In this document: in pieces, positions 6,531 to 7,762 of the stretch
How the letters are laid out: every line of letters starts with the position of its first letter
Numbering within the stretch: the first letter of the stretch is position 1
Assembly: GCA_030667765.1 (NCBI GenBank)
Contig: DAOUVF010000126.1
Span: 1 to 7,762 of the forward strand
Length of the DNA: 7,762 nucleotides
Origin: Bacteroides sp.
Lineage (GTDB): Bacteria; Bacteroidota; Bacteroidia; Bacteroidales; SM23-62
Reading direction: 5' to 3'
Notes under the pieces: model-generated
The model's database searches: none
The model's input: the letters and a program-made list of their open reading frames with translations, nothing else
Told to the model about the DNA's origin: nothing
Translations under genes and position numbers: made by a program

Positions 6531-7762
6531 ATGAAATCATTTCTGAAAAGCCTGATGGGGCATGGCGCAGCCTGGGGCGATGTAACCGGAAATGGTTATC
6601 CTGACTTGTTTTATGGGACTTTTTCAATTTATAGTAACACAGAATGGAATGTACGTGGTCATACAGGCGGGACATCTCCCAATAAACTTCTGCTGAATAA
6701 CGGAGACGGAACTTTCACGGAAGTTATGGAATCCCCTATCCGTGTACATTCCTGGAACTCCGGGGCGGCCTTTGCCGATTTTGATAACGATGGAGATCTT
6801 GACCTGGTCATCTCACACCAGCATCATGTAGACATACCCTACGGAAAACTCGGCAATTTCCTGTATGAAAATGACGGTAAGGGGAATTTTACCGATGTGA
6901 CAGCGGAATCGAATCTTTATTTTGAGGCACCGTTTCTGGGGCGACGTACCATGGTTTTTGATTATGATGGTGACGGCCTTCTGGATGTATTCATGCAGGA
7001 AGACTGGGTGCTGGGTGACAAAGGGGGGTCGAACTCCCGGCTTATGAAGAATATGGGCGATCTGAAATTCAAGGATGTAACGGCCGAAGCCGGATTCCCG
7101 CATGGATTCCGGGAAGGGTTCTGGGGACTGGGAGGCTTTACCAGCGATATTAACGGGGACAGCTGGCCGGATGTGTTTTTTGCACATAGCTGCCGCATGT
7201 TCATCAATAACCAGGATGGCACCTTTCATGAGAAAGAATACGACCTGGTGGATCCGGCAACCAGGGAACCTGCAACGGTGAACCCTCACTGGACCTGCGG
7301 GGCGGATCTTGGCGACCTTGACAACGACTGGGATATGGATTTTTTAATAGGAGACCATATCAGTCATTTAGACACCACCAACCATCATATCTATGTCATC
7401 CTGAATGAAGGGAACGATGAAAACGGTGATCCAATACTGAGGGACATTACCGTTGAAGCCGGGATAAGATTGTCGAAAACCAGGTCCCCTCATGTCGAAT
7501 TGCAGGATATTGATAATGACGGAAGGCTGGATATAATGACCACCGTATGTGATGAATTCATCTACCGGAACAGGGGAGTCGTCGATGGTATTCCCAGGTT
7601 CGGGAAACCTGTGGGATCAGGAGTTGTTGGCGGAATAGGCTACTGGGCCGCAGGCCCGCTGGGGGATTACGACCGTGACGGAAAGCTGGATTTTATTGGT
7701 CCCGACTGGGAACCAGCCTTTGCATCACCTTTGCTCAGGAATGTCTCCAAATCGGCAAAGAA
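6531..7762 (+). CDS. FG-GAP/VCBS repeat protein, 3' end outside window
   Basis: The frame runs from the ATG at 6531 to the window end without a stop (410 residues seen). It carries seven integrin-alpha-like repeats with DxDxDGxxD-type calcium loops: GDVTGNGYPDL (16-26), DFDNDGDLDL (83-92), DYDGDGLLDV (144-153), DINGDSWPDV (206-215), DLDNDWDMDF (262-271), DIDNDGRLDI (326-335) and DYDRDGKLDF (379-388). Between them are the usual 'LLLNNGDGTFTEV' and 'FLYENDGKGNFTDVT' strands. Seven repeats suggest a complete seven-bladed propeller, and the visible end 'LLRNVSKSAK' resembles the junction to the ASPIC/UnbV module of CRTAC1-like proteins. Such proteins are normally exported and bind ligands or surfaces. 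Here no signal peptide is visible: the first repeat begins 16 residues after the start, and an in-frame stop at 6519-6521 rules out a longer start. It lies 14 bp after the ceramidase-like gene, so co-transcription is likely. Confidence 0.88.
   Translation, partial: MKSFLKSLMGHGAAWGDVTGNGYPDLFYGTFSIYSNTEWNVRGHTGGTSPNKLLLNNGDGTFTEVMESPIRVHSWNSGAAFADFDNDGDLDLVISHQHHVDIPYGKLGNFLYENDGKGNFTDVTAESNLYFEAPFLGRRTMVFDYDGDGLLDVFMQEDWVLGDKGGSNSRLMKNMGDLKFKDVTAEAGFPHGFREGFWGLGGFTSDINGDSWPDVFFAHSCRMFINNQDGTFHEKEYDLVDPATREPATVNPHWTCGADLGDLDNDWDMDFLIGDHISHLDTTNHHIYVILNEGNDENGDPILRDITVEAGIRLSKTRSPHVELQDIDNDGRLDIMTTVCDEFIYRNRGVVDGIPRFGKPVGSGVVGGIGYWAAGPLGDYDRDGKLDFIGPDWEPAFASPLLRNVSKSAK

Noticed and set aside
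6813..7289. Minus-strand open frame of 158 codons in the FG-GAP region
   Set aside because: The plus strand encodes clear repeated DxDxDG motifs through the whole stretch; the antisense product shows no recognisable family.

Overview
The window looks like chromosomal DNA of a Bacteroidota bacterium, probably an environmental member of the Bacteroidales or a nearby order. The ribosomal protein L19 is of the Bacteroidota type. Promoter -7 boxes match the TAnnTTTG consensus of this phylum. No start codon has a well-spaced Shine-Dalgarno sequence. The secreted C69 dipeptidase has the form common in this group. The assignment rests on reading these features by eye, not on a database search.

Layout. 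Bases 1-1413 (+) are the 3' part of a large AsmA-like envelope protein ending in a long charged coiled coil. It converges on rplS (1490-1861, -), and a strong hairpin with an A-tract on one side and a T-tract on the other (1461-1490) can terminate both genes. Upstream of rplS, on the same strand, lies a secreted C69-family dipeptidase (2010-3671, -). A 130-bp divergent promoter region (3672-3801) separates it from a plus-strand pair. The first gene of the pair (3802-6516) is a large secreted fusion of a neutral-ceramidase-like zinc amidase domain and a C-terminal beta-propeller. The second (6531 to the window end, 3' incomplete) is an FG-GAP/VCBS repeat protein with at least seven Ca-binding-type repeats. 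Only 14 bp without a terminator separate the two, so they are probably co-transcribed.

How the genes may work together. AsmA-like protein and rplS are housekeeping or envelope genes and look unrelated to the rest. The C69 dipeptidase, the ceramidase-like/propeller fusion and the FG-GAP protein form a small set of mostly exported proteins around one divergent promoter region, which suggests extracytoplasmic degradation or binding of an amide- or peptide-containing substrate. The substrate cannot be read from the sequence. The most unusual item is the fusion protein: its zinc ligands look intact, but the segment aligning with the ceramidase nucleophile hexapeptide GDVSPN reads GNINHI, so it is probably not a classical ceramidase. 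The FG-GAP gene is also odd: it starts directly on its first repeat with no signal peptide.

No tRNA, rRNA, CRISPR array, insertion sequence or long repeat was seen. No gene-free stretch exceeds 150 bp.
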